This document shows, piece by piece, positions 35,540 through 48,645 of a DNA stretch of 64,000 nt; position 1 is the first letter of the stretch; each line of letters begins with the position of its first letter. The DNA is from Marsupella aquatica (Eukaryota; Marchantiophyta), in contig OZ316895.1 in the NCBI GenBank assembly GCA_973895155.1, positions 3,410,001 to 3,474,000 on the forward strand, written 5' to 3'. The position numbers and the translations under genes were made by a program. The notes beneath the pieces were generated by a model. The model was given only the letters and a program-made list of their open reading frames with translations, was not told the DNA's origin and did not search any database.

Positions 35540-38500
35540 TTTTGTTACGGAAATTGCTGCAGTAGCTGTGCTATACGGTGATTAACGTTGTAGAGAGTTT
35601 ACAGTACAGTTTGAACTTTTCAGAGAGATGTAACATCTTCTATGAGCCGCGATCAAGTCAAAATCGCCGTCCGTCCAGACAGCTGTAAAATCATATTTGT
35701 TCATCCCCTTGCATTTGATCTTCAAACCTATCTCACGGATTTGCTGGTTTTAGTTGTACATGCTTGATGATTAGTTTATTGTTAACAAATTTAGTGATGC
35801 GTTTTGAGTTGGAATGTGAGGGTATGGATTTTTCGGCATCTCTGCATTTTAGGGAAGAATATTTGAAGTCTTTTTCCAAACGCTTCTGCATTCTGCATTA
35901 ACGCTTCAGAACAGTGAAGTGGCAGGAACAGTGTAGCCAAAAAAGCCGTCGAGAATTAAGTGCAAATTTGGAAGGTGGAGGGTCATCATTTTCAGAGTAT
36001 CTTCTCAAGAATGGTTGGAAGGGTTTTGACAAAATGTACATTACTAGCAACTCTCGGCTTTGACACCCTATCGTGGTCCTGGGGTGCACTTGCACGTAGA
36101 CATGAGGTGAAGGGTGTTTCCTAAAAAGGCTGGTTTTGCACTGGACTAACTTGTGCGATGGTAGAAGTACAATTGCACAGGTATGGCCGACCGGATAAAT
36201 CGCCTCTCGAGTATTTCTCAATGCTAATAAGCAATAGCCACCATGTCCTAGTAGCCATGTAAGACCGCAAGGGGCGGTTCTAATTTGCGTGGACAATGGT
36301 ACCCGTCAGCATTTCGCGGTGCCAATGAAGATCAAGTCGAATTGTGTAGAATTCGTACTTGAGGTGTCAACTAGATTAGATTTGCAGCTGACAACGTGCA
36401 CACTTACAGTTCACACTCTAAATGCTACTCGTTTGCTGACTTGTTCAGACACCGATTTCGTCGCTGACTACCAGGAAACAACTTACTACTGTAGGGTATT
36501 CTCCATGGATTCTGTACCGGTGGCAACAGAGACCAGGATGATATTTGCTTCAGTCCTGACATTGAAGATTCACATAATCTTTGGATGCACGCAATTCCCA
36601 GTATTGTGATGACTGCATATGGAAAGGTTATATGGCTATGTCTACATGTGAAAACTTTTGCAGGTGAAGGTACGTGAACATGATGATGAATAAGCGAAAG
36701 TATTTCAATTTTCAGATGGGATGTACACAAGAAATCAATTGATGTCTGCTTTGATCTCAGAGCTCCAATGTTGTCTGTGTACACTTGCCGAACTCTTTCA
36801 ACATCTATTCACTACAAATTTCCCGATTCCGAGGATGATACAATAGAATTTGATGGCCAATATACATATCCAGGGACACATCTATTATCAGATTTAGCTC
36901 GCACAACTTCCATGTTCATAACACCTGTCAAGGATCGATTGTGAACGGTGCGAATGACGCACTCCAAAAGCTGCAGTATGGTGCCCTTAGCCACTTTCTC
37001 GCTCTTGAATTACTCGTTGAGTGTCCGTGAGCATCGCCTCCTGAACAAACAGTCCGTCCCATAATATTACAAGAATATACTTCACCTGCGCGCAACAGAA
37101 TGATGTCGAGCACCTGCAACAATATACTCAAATTCTTGTCTCCCTTGATCATAGAACAAATCGCATTATGCGAGAGAGGACTTGCCAGCAGCCCCATATC
37201 GTCACACCTCCGCAGCCGGGCCCCCGTATTTCAAAGAGAAGAAACAAGTTCGACCGATTAGTATGGTTATAGCCTCGTAGCCTCCATTCCTTCCAGGTCC
37301 CCCAGTGATGGATGAATGTGGGGCTCCCGTCATACTGTAGCTCAGTCCAACATTCTCTCAACTTAGAATCCTCACAGTACTTCTTACTTCGATTAAAACC
37401 TTCTTCAGAGAGGACCCTGATTGTGTCATATGGAATCCTTCGTCGTACCTCCTTCCCGCCCTTGTCAGACACACTTTTTGATCCTGATGGAACTCCCTTC
37501 CTTCACCTTCTTCAGACACCCCCAAACTTCTGTCAACTGCGAGATATTGGTTCACGGAGAGAATTAATTGAGAGCAGCAACAAACTCATCCACTTACAAT
37601 TCCGAACCCACACCACGAATCCAAACAGCGTCGACAGCTTTTGAACAACGTTGTAACCGAGGGCTCTTTGTTATGGAGCATGTTAGTTGTAGATTTTTCC
37701 AAATTGTCACCATTCCCAAGTTTAACCCGTTTTTTCATGTTTTAGCAGTCATGTTTGTTTGTCACTGCAAACATTCTCTTTTGTGTTTGCAACAAAAAGT
37801 ATGATGTGGTCTAACAAGAAACCAAGACTTGTCATGGGCGTACACAACTAATAATAAAGACCAACTTTTTGTGTGTTACAAAAATTTGCCCAATTCCACC
37901 TTACTGAAAAGTCTTGGCCAGGGTTCTTGTCTTCAATTAGCCAATTTTCCTCTTAGCCATACACCCCTCTAGTCAGAATTTGACAGTTATCGTTGCAATT
38001 ATCCTTAAATCTCCAAATGCTGCAGGCCTGGTTGTGGGTCAAAAGTCTGTGGTTCCCCAAAATGCTACTGGCACTAACTCAGGCCATCAGTGCTCTGGCA
38101 TATGCACCAAAATAGGTCTATCCGAATGGGTCCGTACCTCTTCAAAACAAATGAATCAATTCGAAAACTTGATGATGTTGAGTAAACCCATGGGTGAGTG
38201 TTGTGACCCCTTTTTCAAACCAAAAACCTCAGGTACAGTTTGCCGTAAAGTTGTGTTTAGGTTAGGGTAACAAAAGGAAATCCCTCATTATTACAGAGAA
38301 AACGAGAAACAGCAGATTTGACTCGCCTGAATAAAATGGGAAGAAAACAAGGAAAAGTCCAAACCTTTCACTAGTGCAACGGTTGTTACCCCAAAATCAT
38401 TGTTCATGATTGTACAAACGGAACCTCCACCGTAGCATCCAGAGTGCGCTCGAGTAACTTATCAAAAACATGGCTGGACTGTGGGAAGAGCATGAGTGAA

Positions 38501-40176
38501 ATTTTGCAAGTTTCACGTGCTCCCACCTTGAACTCTAGTCATTTAATTCTTCTCCTTTACGTCGTGGCTTTCTGTCCAAATGATTGCCTGACCATTCTAT
38601 GCCAAGGATTCTACTTTTTCTTGTTTGTTTCTTTCCAGAATTCACTAAAGTTTCTCAGGTAATTTACTTATTTATGTTTCATTCCAAACACTCACTCACG
38701 TATTTCCCTAACTAAAGTAAGGTCATCGTTAAGAGACTTGTGAGCCTTAATTTCCTGTCAAATTGACCAAAGCTCTCATTTTTGGAGCATTGTCAAATTG
38801 ACCAAAGCTCTCATTTTTGGAGCATTATATCACACAATCCCCTTTAGTCAAGAGCGATTTTGAATGGATTTGATAGACCCTGAGGCCAAATGGACCGTTT
38901 GTAAATGTCGTTTTGAACTCAAAATCTAACCTTTTCGTTGCCCATATCGCACCCGTAAAGGCTTTAATACACTTAATGGCCTCTGTCACCGTTTTTTTTT
39001 GTTCCTATCTTTACTAAAAGTAGCCCAGAAGCTTCATAATTGGGAGATCCAAATCTGGATGGTGCATTGTTCTTCATTCAGCGATGCAAAATACAAAGAG
39101 AATATTCACAAAGGGCATTTAGTAGAAATTCGCCCGAGGCAACAAGCCACTCAGCTGGGAGGGAGAATAGATGAGACTGTTCATTGTCCATCCAGCAGTG
39201 CTGCCAACCCAAGAATCTGGTTATGATTTTGATATAGGTCCAGAAGGGACATGCATGGCAATTCCATGAATCCTTCTTAGTTCACTTCTCAAGCTAGAGA
39301 AGACGACTGGCGTTTCTGAATTTCTCACCACCCAGCATCCAACAAATCCACAGCGAACTTTGTTGATTTACAAGACATGCAGTGCTGTCAATAATCAGAC
39401 AGCCCTTAGTTATGTAAGTTTGGGGGAAGGCTTTGACCATGATCCAACGCTGGGTTATTGTAAGCTAAAGTTTTACACAATGGCGCGCTAGATTTCTCTG
39501 ATCCACGGATCGACCGGTTACACTATTCTTGAAAATTAGTGGGACTTGCGCTCTGAGTACTAGTTATCAATTCGATCCCATATCTCGACTGGTAGTCCGA
39601 TCCGTAAACTGTTCTTCAATCCATGATCATCGTTGTTTTCAAGGATTCTCTTCGATCAGGACTCCAATGCTTTCCACGCAGCATTGATTCAGCCTTGTGG
39701 AGCATCAGGATTCAGTGCAGTATGACTCGGTTATTTTAGTGCATAAACTTGTTCAATAGAGGTCGGAAAGGACTGGCTGCGTATATGTGATTTCAGCACT
39801 GATTTTTAATCTGACTTATCTCATGCAGCTAGTCTCTAGTAGACATAGCTGACTGTCTTTTCCTATGCATCCATTTCGGTGATCATTGAGAAGCTCTTAC
39901 CAGCAATTCTTTAATTTATTGAAGTCCTTGTCCATGCCATATCAACTTTGTTGCTAATACTTCTTCAAACTAATTCTGGGTAGCCCCAACTGATATGCAC
40001 CAATTGCTTGGCCAGTCTGAATCTCTCTAATTGCCAGCCCAGTGATCACACGCACCAACGTGGGCACAACTAATCTATGAGAACCTTAGAAACTCTACCC
40101 AAGAACTGACTTCTTTCGCCAATGTAGCGGTCGATGTAGGCTCTATCAAATCTTCTGAACTTCTATCGCACCTTCT
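35540..40176. other. intergenic between convergent NO VEIN-like and PPO genes
   Basis: It should hold the two 3' UTRs at its ends. A 36-bp exact tandem duplication (ATTGACCAAAGCTCTCATTT...) lies at about 38760-38825. Open frames at 36289-36609, 37149-37472 and 37312-37644 show no recognisable domain and overlap each other. Confidence 0.45.
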
Positions 40177-42498
40177 TCAAATGTCAATCGTGATGCATTT
40201 GAATTTGATCATGGTCTCAACCGGGTCTTCCTTTCGGTACATAGGCACGAGAGTGATGACGACCTTTGAAGGGCCTGCTGGAGCTTCAATATCATCCAGT
40301 GTTCTGGCTATACTTTGCTTCCAGTCCAAATCCGGTTTCCCTTCAGTAGCGGACCGGCTCTGGACCAAGTTGGTGAATCGCCCAGAGTATTCTGCGCATT
40401 TGGTTCGCACTGAATACTCGGTTGGGTTCACCCAATCCACAAACACGTCAAACCCTGAGTTCCAGGATCTGTCGAGTTTGATTCCGTCAATGGTGAGGAA
40501 CTCTTCAAGGTCATGTGGATTGTCTGGTCTGTCTACCACTATTGTGAATGTCTTACCGCCTTCCAGATGGTAGTATCCTCCCGAGTCTTTGCTTGGCACT
40601 GGCAAGCTTTCGGCTTGGGCAATAAGTTCGTAGTAGCTCAGGTTATTGCACTTGGTAGTGTTGAAGAAAACCCATGGTGCATCATTAGCGCGTTGATAAA
40701 CATATCCCAACTTTTTCGAGTCTAACGAGTCTGCTACCGTCACTCTTCTCAGATCCTTGTTTTCATCGTAGAACAGAAACTCAGCATTCAGAAAGTCAGG
40801 GTCTGAGTAGTCCTCATGAGTCTGACCTAGTACTGGCCCGATATCTTTCCATACCTGTTTTAAGCCAACCATGGACAGATATTAGATTTCAGATGATGAA
40901 ACTTCAACTTAATTCTGCAACATTTGAAAAGTCGTTGACCATAGAAATTAATCACATCAAGTATTCGATAATTAACTATCTCGAGCTGACTTATGTACCT
41001 GCCACATACGATCGATGTTGGAGTGATGAGAGTAGAAGGCAGGGTCACGGGCTGCGAGTGCAAGCTGGCCCATGTCGTTGCCTGGCGGGTCTGTTCCGAT
41101 CCAGGAATGAACACTAGAGTGAGCACCAAGTTCTAGCGTTCCAGCACCTCCATTTGGGCCTCCAGTGCCTGTGAATTCAAAAACCACTCATTAGTTAGCC
41201 GACATCGTACGTTGGGATTGCAAGCGCTCAAGACATGATTCGAAAATGCTCTTCAGGAAGGAGTTAAATTGCTTGTCACGCTAGCTACGGAAAGTAGAGT
41301 TGGTCGTCGATCCAATTCGACTTTCAAAAGTCTTGCTTTCTTTATGGCTAACTTAAAGCAGTCACATCGGTGTATATACACACCTGACACGTTCCCTGCG
41401 TGATAAGGCCGACCCATGAAGGTTTCTTTCGTTGTTCCGCCGCTCACAAACGCTTGGTACAGTATGTTCAGATTACTTTCAATAATGTCTTCTGCAGATG
41501 CGTTGAAGAGGACCTGTGTTATTGCAGGCTGGAGAGGCGCGTAACTGGCATCGGGGAAGTGCAGACGGCCATATCCCTTCGCACTCGCAGATCGATTGAC
41601 ATCGTATAAAGCGGAGGAAGTTTCGGCATAGAAGCCTGGGAAGTCATCTCCCTTTTTCAGGCAAGCTCCATGCTTGGAAGAGCCATCTCCTACACTGTAG
41701 GGAGCATCCCAATTCCAGTAATTGAGGCTGAAGTCGGGGTCTCCTAGGAGTGACTGCAGTATCCTCTCGTGGAAATACAAGTACCACCTACATTTATTGG
41801 ATCCAACATTGTTTTATCAGCTTCTCAGAAATCGAGATCCAATTCAAACTCCCTTGAGAATCGAAAACATATCAGGAAACATTGTTGTAGCGACTGCGTA
41901 CACGCAAACATCTGTGAAACTGTCTGATAAATCCTTGAATAGAAACATTACATTTTGTAAAAGCTTGCTGAATGTTTCAAAGATAGGACTTGTTTTGGAA
42001 ATGATCACATTGGTGTAGTCGTGCAGCTTATGATTTGACGTACCTGTGCCATGGATAGAATAGCCAGCTCCAGTGGATGTCAATTCCCTGGGGAAATCCA
42101 CTGCTGTTCACGGTCAAGAATGCACCCCCGCAGTAAGAGCAGTGAAGTTGCCATTGTTGAGCCAAGGAACGTGGGTCATCTTCTGGCAGCGCCCGCATCA
42201 ACGCATACGCCTTGTCGAGCTTTGCAGCGTAAGCTGCATCCGTGCATTGCGCAGCTTTTCTAACTCTGATATGTGTCGTCGATACAGGAGGCGGCCCATT
42301 GACAATCGGCCTAGTTGGTATGACGGGACAGCACTGGATGGTTTCTATGGCACTTAGGTTCCGTGCATCAAGGAAGGAGGTTGAAGCTCGGCAGTGATCG
42401 AAGGTTACCTTGATCGGGTCGCCGTCCACAGCTGCCGGGAACATGAAAGCCATGGAGATTGTACACCACACCAGTATACACAACAATGGGATCTCCAT
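40177..42498 (-). CDS. PPO: polyphenol oxidase (catechol oxidase), secreted type
   Basis: Four exons: 42498-42044, 41787-41384, 41168-40999, 40854-40177. The sum is 1707 nt (568 aa), with all junctions GT-AG and in phase. The start MEIPLLCILVWCTISMAFMF is a signal peptide rather than a plastid transit peptide, pointing to the secretory pathway. The type-3 copper site is complete: CuA histidines in QLHCSYC, FYPWHRWYLYFHERI; CuB in HSSVHSWIG and YSHHSNIDRMW. The second Cys of HCSYC is the expected thioether partner. PPO1_DWL (NAEFLFYDENKDLRRV) and KFDV-type (GFDVFVDW) C-terminal domains follow. It oxidises o-diphenols to quinones using O2, in defence and phenolic polymerisation. Secreted PPOs of this kind are known from mosses and other bryophytes, which is part of the reason for the taxonomic guess. 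Confidence 0.95.
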
Positions 42499-43430
42499 TG
42501 CTCCGCTCCACCGCTGTGACAGGGTTTACTGCAGGTCGTGGACCTCTCGATATTTGAGTAGCTCGCAACTGCTCTGTAGAGCCGGATGAATCTGCAGTTA
42601 AGACAACCGTTGAGCTTGAAGGAATGCTTTCTCCTGTGAGGAATAGATCTATTCACCGGAGGAAGCCTGACCTTAGCCCCTCCAGATTCGGTTCGCATTC
42701 ACGGAGGAACGAAGTATTCACGGCTCTTGGCTGGTGTCCTCTTTGAGATGCAGGCTAGAAAGACACACGACTCAGCCTGAAGATTTTTGTTCTGATTGAC
42801 CACCAAAATCTTTCAATGAGAAGCGGCTTTAGTCAAAATGGCCAAACGAGGATCCTGTAATTCAATTCTATGAGCATTTTGCGTGTCGATCCATCTATGC
42901 TAAGACTGAGCACACTGAAAAATCAAGGTGCACAAGTCGTCTGTATGCATCCAGTGTAGTGAGCTGCTCAATGAAAGCTGCAATACCATGATAATGTACT
43001 TGGTCAAGGCAGAAGGATACGGTTCTCAGCATAGGTCTGAGCCTTAAATAGCTCGATAGATTCTAAGAGGTCATTTGAGCCGGGAGATGCTAGCGTTGAA
43101 AAGGCATGCATTACAGAGAGAAGACACGTTCCTTCAATAATTGAGGTAATCATGTCCTTCACGGGATGATTAGAGTCAGCTAGCGTCGACATGTCCGACG
43201 TCATCTCTCCTAATTAAAGGTTTGAGCAGCCACACATGACACATTTGACTCTCCTACCATCGCCATTTGAGAGCCAGCTACGGTAGCATGTGACGAATGG
43301 GGTCCTTTGCACTCTCTTGAAACTTTTGGGAAAAGCAGCTCTTCATTGATAAAGAGCTCTTTGGGAAAAGCAGCTCTTCATTGAAGCAGCAAAAAACCTT
43401 GGGCCTCATCGGAGTAAAAAAGGATTGTTC
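42499..43430. other. PPO upstream region and spacer
   Basis: This is the promoter/leader side of the PPO gene. No clear TATA box was chosen. A roughly 40-bp direct duplication (TTTGGGAAAAGCAGCTCTTC, twice) lies at 43325-43385. No supported gene. Confidence 0.4.
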
Positions 43431-44106
43431 CTCGTTCACGGAATCCGGCATTCTCATGTGATTTGGCCAGCTCTTGTCCGGGAGTGCAACATCTATCCCT
43501 ACCGCGGTCCTTTTGGTGACATATCAACTACTTTCGGCTCCGATTACGATTCTGATTTACTCCTCCATTTTTGGTGACGGTTTCCCTTGATCAGCTTTGG
43601 AGCATTCCTGTCTTGCCACGTTTCTCCTCCGATTGGTGGTTGCCTTTCTTCTTCAGTTCTGACAAGGTGGTTTTTGCCAAGTTTAGTGGACCAGTTTGCA
43701 TTCCACCATCTTTGGGAGCTGTAGCAACACGCTCAAATCAGCGGAGAGATATTCATTCGCATCGACTCCTCAACGGACACATCGACGAGTGCTCCAGCTT
43801 TGTTCCCGGCTGTGCCTGCACGTGCTCAACGGTTTTCTAGGCTAGCGGTGGCGCCGCTTCTCAGATTTTGACGCGGTGGGCTCTCTCCATAGCCTTCCCT
43901 TTCTTTTCACATGTCTTGGTTGGGCCTTTTGTCGCTTCTTGATGCGCTTTTGCTTTTATCGGGTTGCGACCTGTCATGTCTACGTTGAGAGTGTTGGCGC
44001 GGGGCAAGCGCCCAGCCCCCCCACACAGTTCTCCCCCCTCCTCCCCCCCGCCTCGTGGTCGCCTTCGTGTTTGCTCTTCTTCATTGGATCTCTCTCATCT
44101 TCGTGA
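43431..44106 (+). other. probable 5' region of the R2-like retroelement
   Basis: From about 43960 the sequence is very C-rich and proline-coding in two frames. The frame from 43964 reads through HRDDPMPDVLPVPPVYCPPH-like sequence (about 44095-44160), then is replaced by the frame carrying the zinc finger and RT. This suggests a frameshift in the proline-rich leader, or that translation begins downstream. The 5' boundary of the element cannot be placed. Confidence 0.35.
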
Positions 44107-47100
44107 TGACCCCATGCCCGATGTTCTGCCAGTCCCCCCAGTCTACTGCCCACCCCATCGACGCCCTGGCTCCTCTCCCCACCCCATTCCCCCTCCACCC
44201 CTCCAGCATCCCCCTCCGGCCTCTTCATCCACGTTGGTTCCCCCCCACCTCCTGTCCAGTCGTTCCCTGCTCCCTCCCCAGACGAGCGTCCCCTGCATAC
44301 TTGTCCTGAGTGTGGCTGGGTTGGCCTCTCCCTTCCTCATCACCGCGGGCGGGGCCGGTGCCAACGTCGCCAGCACGCACAATCCCAGCCCCAGCCCCCT
44401 CTTGACCCAGTTAACTCTGCCCCTCCTTCCTTGGAGGCTTCCGAGCAGGCATGGAGTTGGGTTCGCTCTCTAGACCCCCTTCCAGCCTACCATCCAGGGT
44501 ACATTAGACCTCACCTTTATAACCACATCCCACTAGCGTTGCGCCCATTAGTTCGGTCATCCTTGTTGCAACTCATGCAACTTATCTTGGCGCATCCTAT
44601 CGAGGTCTCCTATTGGTCTTTACTCATGCTTTTTCCACAGTGGACTCTTACCCTCCCTAGTCAAAGTGGTCGCGTGAGTCATCGTGAGACTGTCTCTCAT
44701 ATCCATCGTTTTCTGCGGGGAGATTGGGAACAGCTTCAGGAAGAGTACTTTCTTCGCGCCCGTTCCTTTACTACCCGTGCTTTGTCTGACCCAGCTCGCC
44801 ACTCTCATCCTCCAGAGCATAGACGCCTTCGTCGCTCTTGTCGTTTAGCCCAGGCTGGTGAATATCGTCGTGCGGTCCAGGCCCTTTCTCCCACCACACC
44901 AGCCCCCCCTGGCGAGGTCACCTTGACGGCCCTTCAGGATCTCCATCCGCAGCCCTATGATCAGCTCCCTTTGTTCGTGGAGGATTTTGAGCCTGAGGAG
45001 GATCTTCAGTTTAGTAGGGACCACTTCACCTATGCTTTCCTCCATGCTCCGCGTTGCGCGGCTGGTGGCCCCTCTGGCTATGTCTTTGAGCATTTTCGTG
45101 ATTTATTCCCCCCTGAGGATCCTCAGTCTGGTTTTCCAGTTTTCTTCTCCTTTTGCCAGTGTATTGCTGTTGGCCGTTTGCCTCCTCCCGTCTCTCGGCT
45201 TTTGAGTGCTTCTCGTTTATTGGCCATGGCTAAGTCTTCACCGGGTGTTCGGCCCATAGCTATTGGAGAGGTTTTTCTTCGTCTGGTGTCTCGCACACTT
45301 TCATCGCAGTATCGCTCTGCACTATCGGATCATCTCTCTCCACATCAGTTTGCAGTGGGCATTCCTGGCGGTTGTGAGACAGTTATTGCGGGTATTCATA
45401 CTACCTTGGACCTCCACCTTGATTGGGTTGTCCTCCAGGTTGATGTCTCCAATGCTTTCAATACGGTTTCTCGGGCAGCAATTTTTCGTGCTTTGAGGGC
45501 TGCGGATCCAGACATCCAGTCCCTTATCCCCTTTGTCCGTTGTTTTTATGGGTTCGAGGCCCCCCTCTTCTATAGTCATCACACCTCTACAGGAGTGTAT
45601 ACCACTCTTTCTTCTGCAGAAGGTACACGTCAGGGTGACCCTTTGGGTGGGCCTCTTTTTGCCATTGCCCATTTTACTGCTTTACGAGAAGCCTCCGCGG
45701 CCCACCCCCAGTGTATCTTCCCCTCCCTTTCAGATGACACCCACATCATTGGTCCACCTGTTGCTGTTACTTCTGCCCTCACCACCCTTTCCACCCATTT
45801 GTTGGGCCTCGGTTTACGAGTTCAGCCGGTGAAGAGTCGTGCATGGAGTCCAGCTGGGTTACCCTCTGATCTTGCACTTCCCCCTGGGTTCTTACGTCCA
45901 GCCGACGGTCTTTGGGTCCTTGGCTCCCCAGTCGGTACCGCCTCCTTTTGCTCATCTTTCATTGCTGACGCTCTCCAGGCTGCCTTAGCCCCTACTCCTA
46001 TGCTCCCTAAGTTAGCAGACTCTCAGGCAGCATTTGGGTTGTTGTTGAGATGCATCCACCCTCGTGCGTCCTATTTGGCTCGGACACATCCCCCTACCGA
46101 GGATCTTTATCTACACCTCCGAGCGTTTGATGTCTCCATTCGTGAGACTTTGGCCTCTCTTTTAGGGCCAGGTACTTTACTCTCATCTCCGTGGCTTCAT
46201 CGACAGCTCAGTCTTCCTATTTCTCACGGTGGTTTTGGGCTTACTTCCACTGAGCGCCTTGCACCTTTGGCCTTCTTGGGCGCGTGGGCGGTCGCCTTCT
46301 CATTGTTGGCAGATCGTTTCCTTACTAAGGATCGACGTTTTTTACTTTCATCTCTCATGGAGGTCGAGGAGGGTTCCCTCCCATTTCAGGTTCATTTGCG
46401 CATGGCGCGGTCATCATTACCCGATCCTGTTCGAGTTGCGTTACCTTCATTCCATGAGTTTTTATCCTTGGACCCCGTCCGTCTTCAGGCAGACCTTGCT
46501 GGGCGTATGCACGCTTTCACCCTTTCCAGCATCCTCACCGAGGCACCTGACACGGACCGAGCTCGGATTCTTTCTTCCGGAGGGAAGGGCGCAGGAGGCT
46601 GGCTTCAGGCCAATCCAGTCATTCCTCACCTGCGGATGTCTTCAGCGGAGTTTGTGACAGCCATGCGTCTTCGTATGGGCTTGCCCCACCCACTTCTTGC
46701 TGGTTTACCTCCTACTTGCACTTGTGGGAAGCCTTGTGATGCCACAGGTGTCCATCTTCTTCGATGCAGTTTGGGCGGCGAAACCATTTTTGTTCACGAC
46801 GCTGTGAGAGATGCGACTGCTCAGGTTCTCTCTGGCTCTTTGGTCTGCGCGCGGCGGGAGGTGGTGCTCGAGTTACCTGGTCCTCCATCACAGCGGTTAC
46901 GGGTGGATCTTACCATGGTCCGTGACGGTCACCATATTTTGGCAGATGTAGTGGTGGCAAACCCATTGCGCCAAGACATCATTGGGATAGCGGCAACAAC
47001 GGCAGGGGCAGCAGCATCACGAGCAGCAACAACGAAGGAGGCCAAATATGCTGCACGAGCTTCATCTGATAGCTTCCTGCCCCTTGCTCTTGAGATATTT

Positions 47101-47370
47101 GGGCGTCTTCATCATCAGTTCGACGGGCTTCTTCGCCAAGCTGCTCGGGATGTTCACGGCCGGATGGGTCCCACCGGGCCCCCGCTATCTGTTTTGACCA
47201 CGCACTTTCGCCAACGCATTTCAGTCACCTTACAGCGTGCTCAAGCTCGGGCTGTCTATCGTCGATCTCTGACAGTGGGTGCTAGTGTGACTCCGCAGCG
47301 GCTAGCCCCCCTAGAGGACATTCCTGTCCCACTTGCCGATCTAGTTTCGACACTTGATGTAGACCACTAG
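44107..47370 (+). mobile_element. non-LTR retrotransposon ORF: zinc finger, reverse transcriptase, CCHC, restriction-like endonuclease (R2 superclade)
   Basis: The frame is open from 44107; the first ATG is 44431 (979 aa), but an N-terminal CPECGWVGLSLPHH-type zinc-finger motif at about 44305-44365 lies before it, so the real start is probably upstream or non-AUG. Counting from 44431: RT block PGVRPIAIGE at about 271, motif A QVDVSNAFN at about 336, GTRQGDPLGGPLFA at about 398, and motif C LSDDTHIIG at about 434, with both Asp kept but Ser before DD instead of Ala. A CTCGKPC...H-x4-C knuckle is at about 763. The endonuclease follows with RVDLTMVRDGHHILADVVV and EAKYAARA, a PD-(D/E)XK arrangement. 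No stop interrupts RT to endonuclease, so the copy is young or recently active. This architecture (RT followed by a type-IIS-like nuclease, no APE) defines R2/R4/CRE-type elements, many of which insert at specific sites. Confidence 0.88.
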
Positions 47371-47640
47371 CTTGTTGCCACATTTTCTAGGTATGATGAG
47401 GACCTCGGTCCATTTGCGGTAGTTTTAGTTCCTCTTTCTTGGTTTTTAGGGGTTTCCTTTTGCTCACTTCTTTTAGTTCCTCTTTCTTGGTTTTTAGGGT
47501 TTCCTTTTGCTCACTTCTTTTGCGTTTGGTTTTGTCCACTTGGGACCTCTCTTGTTTATTCTTTTGTACTCTATTTGGCCTTTTTCTGTAAAAAGTATGT
47601 GTATATTCCAAATAAAGAGTTGCCCCTTCATATTGAACAT
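47371..47640 (+). mobile_element. 3' UTR of the retroelement with an internal 48-bp tandem duplication
   Basis: After the ORF stop, two 48-bp units at 47424-47471 and 47472-47519 share TTTAGTTCCTCTTTCTTGG and TTTCCTTTTGCTCACTTC. AAATAAAGAG at about 47610 is a likely polyadenylation signal. The true 3' end was not identified because no clean A tail or target-site duplication is visible. Confidence 0.6.
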
Positions 47641-47679
47641 GCTTTTTTTTTGTCTTGTAATGATATAGAGTGTCCTTCC

Positions 47680-47935
47680 ATATGGAACATGCCTCTTTTT
47701 TTGTCTTCTAGTGATACATAATTCATTTGATTTATTTTATGATAAAAGAAGTAGTACAAGTACATGTAAAATATATGCCAAAAAATTAATATATGTTAAT
47801 TAAGAGTGGATGAAACATGCCCTTGTTTTTGTCTTGTAGTGATATTAATTCATTTGATTTATTTTATGATAAAAAATAGGTACATGCAAAATATATGCCA
47901 AAAAAGTAATATATGTTAATTAAGAGTGAGTGACA
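47680..47935. repeat. tandem duplication of about 130 bp
   Basis: Both units contain GAACATGCC / GAAACATGCC, TTTTGTCTTGTAGTGATA-like sequence, TTCATTTGATTTATTTTATG, ATATATGCCAAAAAA and ATATATGTTAATTAAGAGTG. It is AT-rich and non-coding. Confidence 0.8.
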
Positions 47936-48439
47936 TAGTACACATGCAAAGCAAAGCACATTATGACCAAGAAAGAACAAAAATATTAAAGAGTTGTGTA
48001 CATACATTACATATTTTCACTTGTTTCTAGGTAATGACAATTAATTCAATTAAAACCATAAATTTTGTAAAGTAACCCACTAGGGAAACTTAGTACACAG
48101 ATGTGCACATTGTTCAAACTTGTTTCTCTCACTCTAATTCACTAAGAGTGATTGAAAAGGAAAGACATAAACAAGTATGAATGGAGCAGAATACATTCAA
48201 AATACTCTAAGTTCACTAAAATTAAAGGGGTCCAAAAGTTAATTCAAAATCAAATTGATACAAATTATTCACCTAGTTAAGGCACATTAAAATCATATTG
48301 AACACAAAATCTGAATAAGACAAAATCTGAAAGGTGTATTCACCATATAGCATGCTCATCCTGGAACATGCTTTACTTTTTGTCTTGTAGTGATATTAAG
48401 TGGACAAAATTAAAGAGTAAGACTAAAATACATATTAAA

Positions 48440-48645
48440 TGTGAATGAAATCAAATAATATAAATAAAGTACATACAATAAAAGCACATAGTGACCAATG
48501 GAAAGTACAATTTCATTACACAAAGTTGCTACGAGTTGTGCACAATGAAATCAAATAATATCAATAAAGCACATGCAATAAAAGCACATAGTGACCAATG
48601 GAAAGTACAATTCTATTACACAAAGATACTATGAGTTGTGCACGT
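48440..48645. repeat. tandem duplication of about 100 bp
   Basis: Units starting at about 48447 and 48547 share GAAATCAAATAATAT, AATAAAAGCACATAGTGACC, AATGGAAAGTACAATT and GAGTTGTGCAC. Non-coding. Confidence 0.85.

Noticed and set aside
37149-37644. overlapping 107- and 110-codon frames
   Set aside because: Opposite-strand overlap, no motif, no splice partners.
43571-43840. 89-codon open frame as part of the retroelement
   Set aside because: Different frame, separated by stops, and no clear zinc finger; it may be leader sequence only.
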